Assembly (NCBI GenBank): GCA_009838625.1
Contig: VXRG01000066.1
Location: forward strand, 1-58,742
DNA from: Caldilineaceae bacterium SB0664_bin_27
GTDB lineage: Bacteria; Chloroflexota; Anaerolineae; Caldilineales; Caldilineaceae
Length of the DNA stretch: 58,742 nucleotides
Direction of reading: 5' to 3'
Made by a program: the position numbers and the translations under genes. Within the stretch, counting starts at the first letter, position 1; each line of letters starts with the position of its first letter. This document shows positions 43,032 to 50,992 of this stretch, piece by piece. The notes beneath the pieces were generated by a model that saw only the letters and a list, made by a program, of their open reading frames with translations, did no database searches and had not been told where the DNA came from.

Positions 43032-44045
43032 TTACCCCGCCGCTTGCCCCAGAAAGAGATCCCGCCCTGCCACCAGCGTCTGCATCTTGCGGTCGGCGAC
43101 CGAGCGCGGCAGCATCCAGAAGCCGCAGTCAGGGTGGATCCACTTGACCCGCTCCTCGCCCAGCAGGTCGACCGCGTATTGAATGCGGCCTGCGATCACG
43201 TCGGGGCTTTCCACTTCGTTGTCCTTGATGTCGACGACGCCGATCCCGAGGGCGATGCCCTCGCGCAGGTCGGTGAAGACCTCCAACTCATCATAGCCGC
43301 GGCGGGCGAACTCCAGCACGAGGTGGTCCACGTGCAGGTTGTTGAGGAAGCCGAGCAGGCTGGCCCAGAAGCCGCTCTGGATGCTCTGGCCGCCGTAGTT
43401 GCCGAAGCAGAGGTGGAGGGCGCGTTCGCCGCGGGCGCCGTCGAGTACATGGTTGATCGGCTCGTGCACCCAGGTAGCATCTTCAGGGTTGCCGGTCAGA
43501 TTGGCCTCGTCCACCTGGAGGACAGGCGCGTCGATGGCCTCGACCTGACGGCGCAGCACTTCGGCGATGGCCATTGTCAGGCTGGGGAGGTCGCTGTAGT
43601 GGCGGTCCAGCAGCGTTTTCGCCAGCATGTAGGGTGCGGTCACGGTGAACTTGAGCGGACTCGCGGTCAACTCTTTCACCATCTGCCAGCTTGAGGGCAG
43701 GTCCATTTCGCCTTCGCCGATCGGACCTTCGACCACGGCGGCCGGCTGCGTGCGGAAGCCCATCCCATGCTGGGCGCGAAAGTCGGCCACATCTTGGCGG
43801 CCCATTTCGCTTGAGATGCCGGACATCGGCTGCACGAAATATTCGATCATCCCGTTCGTCTCGGGATGGTTGACATCGAAGCGGGTCAGCTCACCGTCGG
43901 AGATCACGTCCAGCCCGGCCAGCTCCTGCGTCTTGAGGACGACGAGAATAGCGTCGCGCAGGTTGGGGACGGACGGGTAGGCGGCCAGCCAGGCCGGCAG
44001 AGGATAGCTACCGACGACGGTGGTTTTGATGGAGGGTTCAGGCAT
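43032..44045 (-). CDS. MetE C-terminal-domain-like (methionine synthase II) protein
   Basis: A 337-residue protein equivalent to the catalytic C-terminal barrel of cobalamin-independent methionine synthase, without the N-terminal half. TTVVGSYP at the start, LQVDEANLTGNPEDA, LHLCFGNYGG (His and Cys zinc ligands) and HPDCGFWMLPRS (Cys ligand) are present. Stand-alone core proteins of this kind act in varied methyl transfers, so methionine synthesis is not certain. ATG 44045 has AGGAG 6 bases upstream. It follows the AAA/TOPRIM pair on the same strand after 68 bases. Confidence 0.8.
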   Translation of the reverse strand: MPEPSIKTTVVGSYPLPAWLAAYPSVPNLRDAILVVLKTQELAGLDVISDGELTRFDVNHPETNGMIEYFVQPMSGISSEMGRQDVADFRAQHGMGFRTQPAAVVEGPIGEGEMDLPSSWQMVKELTASPLKFTVTAPYMLAKTLLDRHYSDLPSLTMAIAEVLRRQVEAIDAPVLQVDEANLTGNPEDATWVHEPINHVLDGARGERALHLCFGNYGGQSIQSGFWASLLGFLNNLHVDHLVLEFARRGYDELEVFTDLREGIALGIGVVDIKDNEVESPDVIAGRIQYAVDLLGEERVKWIHPDCGFWMLPRSVADRKMQTLVAGRDLFLGQAAG

Positions 44046-44113
44046 TGGGTGCTCCTAATTCGAAAGATTTGGTATCGGTGAGTTTTTCTGTATTGGTAAG
44101 TGGTTGGAAATCG

Positions 44114-44680
44114 CTATCCATAAACTTCCGAGAGACGCAAGGCGAGGTGATCAAAATCCTCAGGGCATTTCTGCCGGATGGCATCAATGCGGCGCGCTGC
44201 TTCCGCAGCCAACGGCATACGCCCTCCATCTGGTCTGTCGGATAGGCCGCGCTGGACGGCAAGCGGCTCAAAATACATTTCCTTGACATGGACCTCGGCA
44301 CGGACATCCGCCCAGCGCCATTCACTGGGCAGATCGACGCCCGCCAGGATCCACGTTTCGATCTCTTCCCATGCGTTGGCGGTCAAGAATACGGTTGCGG
44401 TACTGCATAGCAGTTCCAACTGCTCGAGTCTGTGATGCCTGCCTACTTCGCCGTCGCGATCGACGCAAAGTATGAGATTATCGGTCATTCCTCTGTATCG
44501 CTCTACGATTTCCAACATGCGTTCCGCATTCAGTGCTTGAGCGATACCGCGCAGACGTGGGTTTTGGCACACTCGAACGCGCGCTCTGGGCTTACCGATG
44601 GCTTGAAGGAGCCGCTCGAAAATTGGTTTCAGAAGGTGCTGGTCCTTTTCGAAATCCTCCGGAATGATGAGGACCCTCAA
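44114..44680 (-). CDS. TOPRIM-like (DUF4276-type) protein paired with AAA ATPase
   Basis: A 188-residue protein with TOPRIM-type features: an early acidic residue after a beta strand (MRVLIIPED, E8) and a DxD motif in LILCVDRDGEV (D74, D76). ANAWEEIETWILAG follows, like the DUF4276 block. Such domains bind metal and cut or bind nucleic acid. Its ATG overlaps the stop of the ATPase gene by 4 bases, so the two are a translationally coupled unit. ATPase plus TOPRIM pairs are known in OLD-, Gabija- and PARIS-like anti-phage systems. Confidence 0.7.
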   Translation of the reverse strand: MRVLIIPEDFEKDQHLLKPIFERLLQAIGKPRARVRVCQNPRLRGIAQALNAERMLEIVERYRGMTDNLILCVDRDGEVGRHHRLEQLELLCSTATVFLTANAWEEIETWILAGVDLPSEWRWADVRAEVHVKEMYFEPLAVQRGLSDRPDGGRMPLAAEAARRIDAIRQKCPEDFDHLALRLSEVYG

Positions 44681-45936
44681 TTCTCCGCCTCTTCGTCATA
44701 CCCCTCGGTAAAGGCGAGAGCGTCCTCCATCCACCCGCCGCTAAGGAGATTGCTCAGCCCTTGGGACTTGCGCAATTCCCCTGCCCGCGGCAGTTCTGCA
44801 ACGGGGCGAATGATGGCGTCGTCCGCATCTTCGAGGCGGCAGATTACGGAGGTGTTCTTGAACGTCTCATCGTTCATCATTGTCAACAGGTCCGGCGAAT
44901 GGGTGGTTGTGATGACCTGAAACCCTTTCTTCGCGGACTGCTTTTCGATCAGTTCCAATAGTAGCCACTGCCGCGCTGGGTGGATACCGTTGTCGATCTC
45001 CTCAAAGAAGTAGAGACCGTCCGGGTCCGGACCGAGCAGCGTGACCAGAACAGCGAGAAAACGCAGCGTGCCGTCCGATGCAGCGTAAGCGGACACCCTT
45101 CTGTCGTTCGCCTCCAGGAAGACGAGATGCACCCTGCCGGATGGGTCGGTCGGAAACTCGAAGTCCCGCACATCCATTGGCGTCAACTCGCGCATCCATT
45201 CGACCAGCGTCTCCTTGCGGTGCGGATCTTCGCAGATCGACTGCAGAACCGTTGGCAAGTGCTCACCGCGATCGCCAAGCACGGTTTGGCCAGGGAGAGC
45301 AGGCTCCCGCATGCGACTTGGCACCAAATCCAGGAAACGCATATTGGAGAAGCTTCGTGTGACTTGCCGAACAAAGGAACCGTGCTCGTCCGAGAGAGCC
45401 CTTGCCCCAGAAATCTGGTTCAACCCTGGTTTGTCTGTCCTCAGTTCAACGCCGTTGCGGTTGCTCGTCTTCGAAGCTCCTCTTACCTTGTAGAGAAGCT
45501 CTTTCCCTTCGCCCAAGCGAAGAAGAGGGGGGTCTCCAGGACCTGTTTGGGTCGAATATATCCTAGTCTCGGGAAGCTTTAGGCTTTCCGCTGTCACCTG
45601 AAAGGCCCCGTTCTTGTCTTCATCCCTGCCGACATCAATCTTATAGGTAAGGTCCGCCACTTTGACCTGAAGCGAAAACGCAGACTGGCCGAAGCGGATA
45701 ATTTCATTCATCGCACCGCGCACGCCAGCCCATTCGACTTGGCCGCCGGCGCCATACTTCTCGCCGAAGATTTCCGCCAGCGTGTAGCCGCGGCCGATGC
45801 CGTGCAGGAAGCGGAACGCGTCGCGGATGTTGCTTTTGCCGCTGGCGTTGGCGCCGACGATGACGGTGAACGGGCCGACGCGTAGCGTCTCGTCGGCGAA
45901 GTTCTTAAAATTGACGAGTCGAACTGAGGTGATCAT
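44677..45936 (-). CDS. AAA family ATPase (RecF/OLD-like, AAA_21)
   Basis: A 419-residue ABC-type ATPase. Walker A is GANASGKS at residues 28-35. The signature-like region is SDGTLRFLAVLVTLL, Walker B is LYFFEEIDNGIHP and the H-switch is THSPDLL. No nuclease domain is fused; the TOPRIM-like protein encoded next, overlapping by 4 bases, would supply it. This family holds many phage-defence ATPases as well as uncharacterised housekeeping ones. ATG 45936 has GGAGAAG 6 bases upstream. Confidence 0.85.
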   Translation of the reverse strand: MITSVRLVNFKNFADETLRVGPFTVIVGANASGKSNIRDAFRFLHGIGRGYTLAEIFGEKYGAGGQVEWAGVRGAMNEIIRFGQSAFSLQVKVADLTYKIDVGRDEDKNGAFQVTAESLKLPETRIYSTQTGPGDPPLLRLGEGKELLYKVRGASKTSNRNGVELRTDKPGLNQISGARALSDEHGSFVRQVTRSFSNMRFLDLVPSRMREPALPGQTVLGDRGEHLPTVLQSICEDPHRKETLVEWMRELTPMDVRDFEFPTDPSGRVHLVFLEANDRRVSAYAASDGTLRFLAVLVTLLGPDPDGLYFFEEIDNGIHPARQWLLLELIEKQSAKKGFQVITTTHSPDLLTMMNDETFKNTSVICRLEDADDAIIRPVAELPRAGELRKSQGLSNLLSGGWMEDALAFTEGYDEEAEN

Positions 45937-46217
45937 GGCGCTTCTCCAAGTCCATACCGCCTGCCGGTGCCGAAAATCATATCACGGGACCAAAGACGAA
46001 TGATAATAGACATGCAGACTGTCTATCGTCCAGTGTAGTTTTCAGGAGGAGGTGAGGTTGGAGGTAGGCGATTTTCAAGTACAGAATCAGGCTCCCGTCA
46101 GCGTAATTGACTTACACAGAACTGGCCCGCCGGCTGTATATGACGCGCTCTCATTCTGGGTTGATCCCCATAACAGGCTGACGTTGGCAGATGTATCGTG
46201 GTGCGGTACACTATCGT

Positions 46218-46496
46218 ATGATTAGGACATTTCGGCACCGAGGGCTTCGGATGTTGTATGCGCGCGGGGATTCCAGCAGAGTGCGTGCTGACCAAGCGCA
46301 ACGGATAGCACTTGCTTTGGCGGATCTTGACAGCGCCAGCAAACCTTCAGACCTCGATCTACCAGGCTACCGGCTTCATCCCCTGAAAGGCAATATGAGG
46401 GGATATTGGAGCATTTCAATTTCCGCCAATTGGCGAATCATCTTCCGTTTCGAAGATGGTGACGTATACGATGTCGACTTGGTCGACTACCACTGA
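46218..46496 (+). CDS. higB: HigB-type toxin (RelE superfamily)
   Basis: A 92-residue ribosome-dependent mRNA interferase of the HigB/RelE family. MIRTFRHRGLRMLY at the start, DLDLPGYRLHPLKG in the middle and WSISISANWRIIFRFEDGDVYDVDLVDYH at the end match the family closely; the arginine of NWRI and the terminal tyrosine/histidine are functional positions. ATG 46218 gives the canonical start. Toxin before antitoxin is the usual order for higBA. Confidence 0.92.
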   Translation: MIRTFRHRGLRMLYARGDSSRVRADQAQRIALALADLDSASKPSDLDLPGYRLHPLKGNMRGYWSISISANWRIIFRFEDGDVYDVDLVDYH

Positions 46497-46502
46497 CATG
46501 AG

Positions 46503-46805
46503 ATGACAATCATGGCTATGAAGAATCCACCGCATCCTGGCAGCAGCATAAAGGAAAACTGTCTGGACCCGCTTGGCCTCAATGTCACTGAAGCGGCAAA
46601 GGTGTTGGGCGTGGCCCGCCACACGCTTTCACGCGTGCTGAACGGCCACGCGGGCATTTCACCGGAGATGGCCATTCGATTGGAGAAGGCCGGATGGTCG
46701 AACGCCGGGTTCTGGCTGCAGCGGCAAACCGCCTATGATCTGGCACAGGCGCGCAGAAATGAAGATCAGATTAAGGTCGAGCGCTACCGGCCACAGGCGG
46801 TATGA
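46503..46805 (+). CDS. higA: HigA-type antitoxin (HTH/XRE)
   Basis: A helix-turn-helix antitoxin of up to 100 residues. [58 protein letters not shown] is the standard HigA layout, here read as PPHPG opening, the HTH (about residues 28-52) and a [16 protein letters not shown] dimerisation end. It begins 6 bases after higB; ATG 46512 or 46518 are equally plausible starts. It would bind HigB and repress the shared promoter. Confidence 0.92.
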   Translation: MTIMAMKNPPHPGSSIKENCLDPLGLNVTEAAKVLGVARHTLSRVLNGHAGISPEMAIRLEKAGWSNAGFWLQRQTAYDLAQARRNEDQIKVERYRPQAV

Positions 46806-46822
46806 TCAAGAAGCAGGCAGAA

Positions 46823-46859
46823 TACTCTCACTCGTCTCTCCTCTTGACTCTCTCCTCAG
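46823..46859. repeat. GA-rich intergenic repeat, copy 2 (inverted)
   Basis: The reverse complement reads GAGGAGAGAGTCAAGAGGAG, continuing AGACGAGTGAGAG. It is nearly the same as the tract at 49490-49525. It lies between higA and the aldolase gene. Confidence 0.55.
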
Positions 46860-46960
46860 CAGTTCCAGTTTGTCATTTCGGTCGATTTGGTAAACACTGC
46901 ACATGCAGAGCGCGTCGCGTCCGGCGTGCAACCCAACCACCACTCCCAACGCAGGTGACC

Positions 46961-47749
46961 ATGACAAACGAGACCCAACCTTCACCGGTAGCAGCCTTCC
47001 GCGCCAAGATGGCGGCGGGCGATATCTGTATTGGCGCTTCGATTACGCTGACCGACCCGCATGCGACCGACGCGCTCGGCGATTCGGTCGACTTTTTTTG
47101 GATCGACCTGGAGCACAGCATGATGAGCGCGGAGGCGCTGGGCGGGCACTTTCTGGCGGCGAAGGCGCGCAGCAGGCCGGCGCTTGTGCGCGTGCCCGGC
47201 AGCGGCACACCCTTCATCAAGCCGGTGCTGGACGCGGGCGCAGACGGAATCATCGTTCCGCAGGTGCGCTCGGCGGCTGAGGTGCAGGATGTGGTCAACA
47301 GCTGCCGCTATCCGCCCCTGGGTGAGCGCGGCTACGGGCCGCGTGTGCCCGCCAACTACGGGCGCGACGGCGGCAACGCCTACACCGAGAGGGCCAACCG
47401 TGAGATCTTCGTGGCCGTCCAGATCGAGAACGCGGAGGCTTTCGACGCGCTGGACGACATCCTGGCCATCGAAGGGCTGGACTCGATCGCGCTGGGGCCA
47501 TGGGATTTGTCGGCGTCGTTGGGGCTCCTGGGCGATGTGGAGCATCCGACCGTAATCGAGGCGGTGGACAGTATCATCGCACGCACGCGGGCGGCGGGTC
47601 TGTTCGTGGGGGCCGGCATGGCACCTGATGCGCGCTTTGCGCTCGGTATGGCGAAGCGCGGTGTGCAGTGGCTACAGGTGGGCGACGACTGCGGCTACAT
47701 GATCCTGGCGATGGACCAGATCACGGCGGAGGTGCGGAGTCAGTTGTAG
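46961..47749 (+). CDS. HpcH/HpaI family class II aldolase
   Basis: A 262-residue metal-dependent aldolase of the HpcH/HpaI family, which cleaves 2-keto-3-deoxy sugar acids to pyruvate and an aldehyde. FFWIDLEHSMMS (acidic metal and base region), LVRVPGSGTPFIKPVLDAGADGIIVPQV, ERGYGPRVPANYG and QIENAEAFDALDDI are typical blocks. Start ATG 46961 gives the usual length; the frame is open upstream. It could take the product of the sugar-acid dehydratases encoded elsewhere in the window. Confidence 0.9.
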   Translation: MTNETQPSPVAAFRAKMAAGDICIGASITLTDPHATDALGDSVDFFWIDLEHSMMSAEALGGHFLAAKARSRPALVRVPGSGTPFIKPVLDAGADGIIVPQVRSAAEVQDVVNSCRYPPLGERGYGPRVPANYGRDGGNAYTERANREIFVAVQIENAEAFDALDDILAIEGLDSIALGPWDLSASLGLLGDVEHPTVIEAVDSIIARTRAAGLFVGAGMAPDARFALGMAKRGVQWLQVGDDCGYMILAMDQITAEVRSQL

Positions 47750-47811
47750 CGGGTTCGCGGCTGGAGAAAAAGTATTACGGGACCGCTGCCCCCTCTTGGG
47801 CGCGTGTTGAT

Positions 47812-47857
47812 GAAAAAAAATCGCCCCAGCGTTTCTGCCGGGGCGCTTACTTTTTCG
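47812..47857. terminator. Bidirectional terminator
   Basis: A 9-base stem CGCCCCAGC/GCCGGGGCG (one mismatch; arms at 47822-47830 and 47837-47845) is flanked by eight A on the left and CTTACTTTTT on the right. It can end transcription from both the aldolase gene and the convergent antitoxin gene. Confidence 0.75.
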
Positions 47858-47901
47858 CGGTGAGTTGGGCTGCTTTCTTGTCTAATCTCCGCAGCTGACG
47901 T

Positions 47902-48183
47902 CTAGATGCGGGAGCGTACATTATCGTCCAAGCCAAGATCGGCTCTTATCTCTTCATCACTGTGCGTTGGCTCTACGCCTTGACGAATCCGGTCCGCCGA
48001 TGCACTCGCCAAGTAATAGTCCTCGGTCTCTCCCACTCCGCGCTCGATGATTTCACACAGATAGAAATCCCGTGATCGACCGGCATCTTCTACCAGTTCA
48101 TCCACGGTCTTCCGCAATTCCGGCAGTGTCCACAGTAAGAACCTGTGCGCCAGAGGCACCATCTTCGCCCGAACTGTACCCAT
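47902..48183 (-). CDS. Ribbon-helix-helix antitoxin-like protein
   Basis: A 93-residue protein. LPELRKTVDELVEDAGRSRDFYLCEIIERGVGETEDYYLA resembles the RelB/CopG-type ribbon-helix-helix fold; the sequence then continues SADRIRQGVEPTHSDEEIRADLGLDD, a typical antitoxin tail. ATG 48183 has AGGAGG 6 bases upstream. No toxin gene follows; the next feature is the terminator. It is an orphan antitoxin or a small DNA-binding regulator. Confidence 0.7.
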   Translation of the reverse strand: MGTVRAKMVPLAHRFLLWTLPELRKTVDELVEDAGRSRDFYLCEIIERGVGETEDYYLASASADRIRQGVEPTHSDEEIRADLGLDDNVRSRI

Positions 48184-48392
48184 TTGCTGTCCTCCTGCGC
48201 GCCAATTGTCCAAAAGCAGTCAAGGCCCTTCTCACTCTAATTGATCCAGCCATTTGTCCTGCATTCGTCGACACGCGCAGCGACAACTGTACATCCCTTC
48301 ATCGTTACCGTCCAGCTTTGCAGACAGCTTCCTTGCTATAGAGAACTCGTAGCCCTATAGCAGCCAATGCCGGCACAGTGCTTTTTTCCCTA

Positions 48393-49469
48393 TCAGTCCT
48401 CCCAATCAGGAATCTCCACCATCTGTCCGCCTTGCAGCGTGCTCTGGTGCGCGCACATGCCGGGGAGCGCCATCCTGAGCGCGGCGTGGATGTCGAGCGG
48501 GGGCGGGGTGTCGTCGCGGATGCAGGCGACGAAGTCCTGGATCATGGTGTACTCGGCGGTGCCGTGTCCACCCTGTGTCGCCTCCGGCGGCGCGTCGGTC
48601 ACGTTCTCGGTGATCGGCATCTCGATCATATTGTTCAGATGCGGAACGGAATCCAGCCAGGCGTTGGTCTGGAGCGGGCTGGTCGGCGGGCGCGAGGTCT
48701 CGAGGACACCGTCGGTGCCGTAGATGGAGTAGTAGTGGAACATGGGCTCGCGGGTGATGCCGAAGGCGACCAGGATCTTGATCACGCCGCCGCTGGCCGT
48801 CTGCAGAATGGCCACCTCGGTGCCGGATTTGACGCGGACAGGCAGGTCCCCGGTTCCGCTGGTGACGCTCATGCCGCTGGCGGCGACGCAGCGCTCGCCC
48901 GTCACTTTGAGCAGCGGGCCGAGGCTGTGGGTGCAGTAGTGGATGGGCGGCATGGACGCTCGCCAGGTGGGTGAGCCGTCGGCCTGGCGCAGCAGGTAGC
49001 GCGTGTCATGGATGTACTCGGCTTCGGCGTACATGAAGCCGCCCAGCAGGCCCTGGCCCCACATCTCCCGCCAGCTCAGAATATGCGCCCAGTAGCAGCA
49101 GTTCTCGGCCAGCATGAACTTTTGGCGCGGGTGGGCCTGGACTGCGGCGAGAATCTGGCGGCATTCGTCGATGTTGGCGGCGAGGGTGACCTCCTGCAGG
49201 ACGTGGCAGCCAGCCTCGAGCGCGGCCACAGTGTGCTGGCAGTGGAGGGGGACCGGGGAGGCGACGAAGACGATGTCCAGCCCGTGCGCCAGCATGTCTT
49301 CGTATGCGCTGTACTGGCGGGCCTGGGGGAAGAGGGCGCCGAACCGTTCCAGGGCGCCAGCGTCGATATCGCAGCCAGCGACCACGTCACAGTCGGGCAT
49401 GAGATCGAAGACGCGCGCCGGGCCGAGACCGCGATACAGCCCGACAACACCTACGCGATAACTGCGCAT
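48393..49469 (-). CDS. Gfo/Idh/MocA family oxidoreductase
   Basis: A 358-residue NAD(P)-dependent sugar oxidoreductase. The N-terminal Rossmann fold starts VGVVGLYRGLGPARVF. VFVASPVPLHCQHTVAALEAGCHVLQEVTLA is the conserved cofactor region; the usual EKP motif is changed to QEV, so the catalytic lysine is not obvious. The C-terminal domain is family-typical. AAGGAA stands 7 bases before ATG 49469. It is the last of three such genes in this area. Confidence 0.82.
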   Translation of the reverse strand: MRSYRVGVVGLYRGLGPARVFDLMPDCDVVAGCDIDAGALERFGALFPQARQYSAYEDMLAHGLDIVFVASPVPLHCQHTVAALEAGCHVLQEVTLAANIDECRQILAAVQAHPRQKFMLAENCCYWAHILSWREMWGQGLLGGFMYAEAEYIHDTRYLLRQADGSPTWRASMPPIHYCTHSLGPLLKVTGERCVAASGMSVTSGTGDLPVRVKSGTEVAILQTASGGVIKILVAFGITREPMFHYYSIYGTDGVLETSRPPTSPLQTNAWLDSVPHLNNMIEMPITENVTDAPPEATQGGHGTAEYTMIQDFVACIRDDTPPPLDIHAALRMALPGMCAHQSTLQGGQMVEIPDWED

Positions 49470-49487
49470 AAGGAAATTCCTTTCAAA

Positions 49488-49560
49488 GGAGAGGAGAGAG
49501 TGAAGAGGAGAGAGGAGTGAGAGCTTCTTGCCCGCTTCTCATATCTCTCTGCTCGTTTCT
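49488..49560. repeat. GA-rich intergenic repeat, copy 3
   Basis: AGGAGAGGAGAGAGTGAAGA, followed by GGAGAGAGGAGTGAGAG and a pyrimidine-rich stretch, fills the gap between two oxidoreductase genes. Confidence 0.55.
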
Positions 49561-50639
49561 TAGGTCACGCCGGAGGTGGCCTGATGCAGGCGCGCGGCGC
49601 AGTCGATGCGGCGGCCGGTCGCCATGGATTCCTGCGCGGCGAAGGGGATGATCATGCCGGTCAGGATGGAGCGCGGGTCGTAGGGGGCTGCCGGATTGGA
49701 CTGGAGCCAGGCGACGAAGTCGCGGTGGATGCGGAAGTCAGCGCCGCCGTGTCCGCCGACGGCGGGAGGCAGTTCGATGGCCTGCGGCTCCTCATCGTTG
49801 CGCCAGAGCGTCACCGCCGCGGGTGTCTGGCCTGCGCGCCTGCTGTGCATCACGACTTCCAGCTGTCCTTCAGTGCCGTTGACGATGTAACGCCGCTCGT
49901 AATCGGGTCCGGTGGTGGTGAGATGGAGGGTGTAGAGGATCCCGTTGGAGAGCAAGCCGGAGATGGAGCAGGAATCACCTGCGGTCATGGGCCTGTCGTC
50001 GCCTTCGGTCCAGATGTTGCGCGTGATGGTGGCTGTGCAGTCCACGACCTCGGCGCCGAGGCAGTGCTGGATGGTGTCGGTGTCGTGGGTCAGCTTGCCT
50101 TCGACCAGGGTGGAAGAGGGCGGCGTTCTGAAATGCGACCATACGCCCTGCGACCAGCGGTTGCCGGTGTTGACGTGTCCGAGCACGCTCTGGATACGGC
50201 CGAGGCTGCCCTCGTCGATGATGCGCTTCATGGCCAGCGTGGCGGGAAAGCGGCGCAGGTTGAAGCCGATGAAGAGAGGGTATTGATGGCGGACCACCTC
50301 TTGGTACAGCTCCACCGTCTGCTCCCAGGAGAAGGCCACGGCCTTTTCGAGGAAGACGGGGATGCCGCGCTGCAGCGCGGCCAGCGCATGTTCAACGTGG
50401 TCGACGGCGTAGCTGCCGACGAGAACGAAGTCGAGGTCGGGCGTACCGGCCAGCATCTGGCGGTAGTCGCGGTAGAAGGAGGAGCCGAAGCGGTCCTCTT
50501 CTTCGGCGGTGGGATCGCGCGGGTCGGCCACGGCGACGCAGCGAACCGTCGCTTCGTCCATGGCTTCGAGGCTCTCCATGTGGTAGCGCCCGCGGCGGCC
50601 GAGGCCGATGACGGCGAAACGATATGTGGATGTCGTCAT
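49560..50639 (-). CDS. Gfo/Idh/MocA family oxidoreductase
   Basis: A 359-residue oxidoreductase. FAVIGLGRRGRYH is the nucleotide-binding loop. VLVGSYAVDHVEHALAALQRGIPVFLEKAVAFSWEQT contains the EKA variant of the EKP catalytic motif, with its lysine. The C-terminal half has GHVNTGNRW and KLTHDTDTIQHCLGAEV, likely substrate binding. It probably oxidises or reduces an imported sugar derivative. Confidence 0.87.
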   Translation of the reverse strand: MTTSTYRFAVIGLGRRGRYHMESLEAMDEATVRCVAVADPRDPTAEEEDRFGSSFYRDYRQMLAGTPDLDFVLVGSYAVDHVEHALAALQRGIPVFLEKAVAFSWEQTVELYQEVVRHQYPLFIGFNLRRFPATLAMKRIIDEGSLGRIQSVLGHVNTGNRWSQGVWSHFRTPPSSTLVEGKLTHDTDTIQHCLGAEVVDCTATITRNIWTEGDDRPMTAGDSCSISGLLSNGILYTLHLTTTGPDYERRYIVNGTEGQLEVVMHSRRAGQTPAAVTLWRNDEEPQAIELPPAVGGHGGADFRIHRDFVAWLQSNPAAPYDPRSILTGMIIPFAAQESMATGRRIDCAARLHQATSGVT

Positions 50640-50727
50640 ATCTGCGTCTCTCTTCTGGATCTGTCTATCGCTTTTGCCCTGTACGAGTTTATCAGCATCC
50701 AGTCCTGTAGTACACTCGGACAGCGCT

Positions 50728-50943
50728 ATGAAAGTCCACTACTATCCTGACACGGATTCCCTCTAAATTGACCTCTCCGAGAAACCGAGTACGGCCTCCA
50801 TAGAGGTCGCCCCGGGCGTCATTCTGGATTTCGATGAGAGTGGCCAACTTGTCGGCATCGATATCGACCATGCCAGCAAGGTTGCCAACCTGTCGATGCT
50901 GGAAGCGAAGTCACTGCCGGTCCAGTCGTTGACGCCCCTCTAG
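50728..50943 (+). pseudogene. DUF2283 gene with in-frame stop
   Basis: The 71-codon frame translates as a DUF2283 protein: MKVHYYPDTDSL, then a TAA stop at 50764-50766, then IDLSEKPSTASIEVAPGVIL and DFDESGQLVGIDIDHASKVANLSMLEA. In related proteins the position of the stop is normally tyrosine (SLYIDL), so one base change explains it. The rest of the frame is intact and ends at TAG 50941-50943. It is either recently inactivated or a sequencing error. Confidence 0.85.
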
Positions 50944-50992
50944 TTCAGGCACCTGTCTTCGCAGATATTCAGCATACGGAGGTTACTCAACT

